Positions 63,032 to 64,000 of a DNA stretch of 64,000 nucleotides are shown in pieces. The notes beneath the pieces were generated by a model. The model did no database searches. It saw only the letters and a program-made list of their open reading frames with translations, and was not told the origin of the DNA. The first letter of the stretch is position 1. Each line of letters starts with the position of its first letter. This DNA comes from Psychrobacter sp. FDAARGOS_221. GTDB lineage: Bacteria; Pseudomonadota; Gammaproteobacteria; Pseudomonadales; Moraxellaceae. The stretch is taken from contig NZ_NWFK02000001.1 of assembly GCF_002313155.2 (NCBI RefSeq), positions 930,001 to 994,000 of the forward strand. Direction: 5' to 3'. The position numbers were made by a program, and so were the translations under genes.

Positions 63032-64000
63032 ATGACAAAAGCCAACGTAATGACCCATAAGCATCCGACATCGCAAAACGCATCATCAAAATCTGCAACC
63101 CCTGCATCACGTTCTAACCCTAGCAAACCATCAAGCCGAACTGTGGTAGACGTGCTTATTATTGGTGCGGGTGCCTCTGGATTGTATTGCGCCATCACGG
63201 CTGGACAACGTGGTCGCTCAGTATTGGTCATCGATCATGCCAACAAAGCAGGTAAAAAAATCCTGATGTCTGGCGGTGGTCGCTGTAACTTTACCAATTA
63301 TGTGGTCGAGCCAGAAAACTTTATTGGCCAAAACCGCCACTTTTGTAAATCTGCCCTAACACGTTATAGCCCTTGGGAGTTTATTGGTTTAGTTGAAAAG
63401 CATGGCATTGCTTATGAAGAGCGCGATCATGGCAAGTTATTCTGTGTCGGTTCTTCAAAAGAGATTTTAAATTTACTGTTAGATGAATGCCGTGATGTTG
63501 GCGCACGCATACAACTAAAGACGTCAGTTACCAATATTCAGCCAACTGTTGATGATAATGAACAATCAAACGGCTTTGTGGTAAATACCTCAGAAGGTGT
63601 CATCCAATGCGCCTCGTTAGTGATTGCCACAGGCGGTCTGTCTATTCCAACTATGGGTGCGACTGGCTTTGGCTACGAGGTTGCTGAACAGTTTGGCCAT
63701 AATATTTATCCAACCACGGCGGGCCTAGTGCCCTTTACTTTTACTGATAAAACCGGCGAGATGATTGCGTCGTTGGCTGGTATCAGCTTGGATGTGGTCG
63801 CCTTCAATGAGCGCATTGCCTTTCCGCGCCCGATGTTATTTACCCACAGAGGCTTGTCTGGTCCTGCGATGTTACAGCTATCTAATTACTGGGAGGTTGG
63901 CGAAAATATTCATATCAACTTGATACCCAATGTCGATGTCACCGGCTTACTGATGAGCGCCAAAGCAGAACATCCAAAACAAAAAGTACGCAGCGTGCTA
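63032..64000 (+). CDS. YhiN/HI0933-family flavoprotein (partial, runs off the window)
   Basis: The frame has no stop before the window ends; 323 codons are visible. After a Ser/Thr/Lys-rich N-terminus of about 40 residues, the FAD motif DVLIIGAGASGLYCAITAG appears, then AGKKILMSGGGRCNFTNYVV, the YhiN signature, and ATGGLSIPTMGATGFGYEVA. FAD binding is therefore well supported. Members of the family have unknown physiological roles (they are often named NAD(P)/FAD-dependent oxidoreductase). A second in-frame ATG at 63050 is possible; neither has a strong ribosome site. Full length is expected at about 400-430 residues. Confidence 0.9.
   Translation, partial: MTKANVMTHKHPTSQNASSKSATPASRSNPSKPSSRTVVDVLIIGAGASGLYCAITAGQRGRSVLVIDHANKAGKKILMSGGGRCNFTNYVVEPENFIGQNRHFCKSALTRYSPWEFIGLVEKHGIAYEERDHGKLFCVGSSKEILNLLLDECRDVGARIQLKTSVTNIQPTVDDNEQSNGFVVNTSEGVIQCASLVIATGGLSIPTMGATGFGYEVAEQFGHNIYPTTAGLVPFTFTDKTGEMIASLAGISLDVVAFNERIAFPRPMLFTHRGLSGPAMLQLSNYWEVGENIHINLIPNVDVTGLLMSAKAEHPKQKVRSVL

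Overview
The window looks like chromosomal DNA of a Moraxellaceae gammaproteobacterium, most probably Psychrobacter. That placement is inference. It rests on the gammaproteobacterial gene set (DUF938, RlmJ, IscX, YaaA, WrbA plus DUF2069, DapE), moderately AT-rich DNA with AT-rich intergenic regions, choline/betaine genes and several cation antiporters, as expected for a cold- and salt-tolerant marine or soil bacterium. There is no phage, insertion sequence or CRISPR array, so most of the window is ordinary core genome.

Layout. 1-332 is the end of an arsenate reductase gene. 650-4866 is a Fur-type siderophore ABC importer (binding lipoprotein, two permeases, ATPase). 4924-5265 is an SMR efflux protein. 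5447-11151 holds the choline-to-betaine genes betT, betA and betB on the minus strand, without betI. 12199-13728 is a catalase, followed by two poorly known small genes. 15691-21373 is an export operon (TolC-like channel, HlyD-like adaptor, two ABC-2 permeases) that lacks an ATPase, followed by the K+/H+ antiporter cvrA. 23351-25072 is a compact minus-strand cluster ending in a methyltransferase and beginning with an AT-rich, apparently decaying frame. 25374-30562 is a complete rRNA operon (16S-tRNA-Ile-tRNA-Ala-23S-5S, minus strand) with tandem promoters near 31.0 kb.

31320-39061 is housekeeping: a MenA-like prenyltransferase, pssA, rlmJ, a 2OG-Fe(II) oxygenase, dapE, a lipoprotein, iscX, a TspO-related membrane protein and a thioesterase. 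39277-41485 is groESL with a textbook sigma-32 promoter. 41949-47851 has a flavin monooxygenase, yaaA and the three-gene proton-translocating transhydrogenase pntAA-pntAB-pntB. 48489-64000 has a DUF3108 secreted protein, a TAXI-type TRAP transporter, wrbA with DUF2069, a YihY membrane protein, a Na+/H+ antiporter, a GNAT enzyme, ribF, a renalase-like oxidoreductase, acs and the start of a YhiN-type flavoprotein.

No clear new multi-gene system is visible. The places most worth a second look are the decaying three-part frame beside the rRNA operon (24323-25099), the partial second copy of the 5S 3' end, the ATPase-less export operon, strong hairpin terminators inside the bet and TRAP gene sets, and two candidate small RNAs (near 44.5 kb and 11.6 kb). 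Family names come from recognising motifs by eye; no database search was run.
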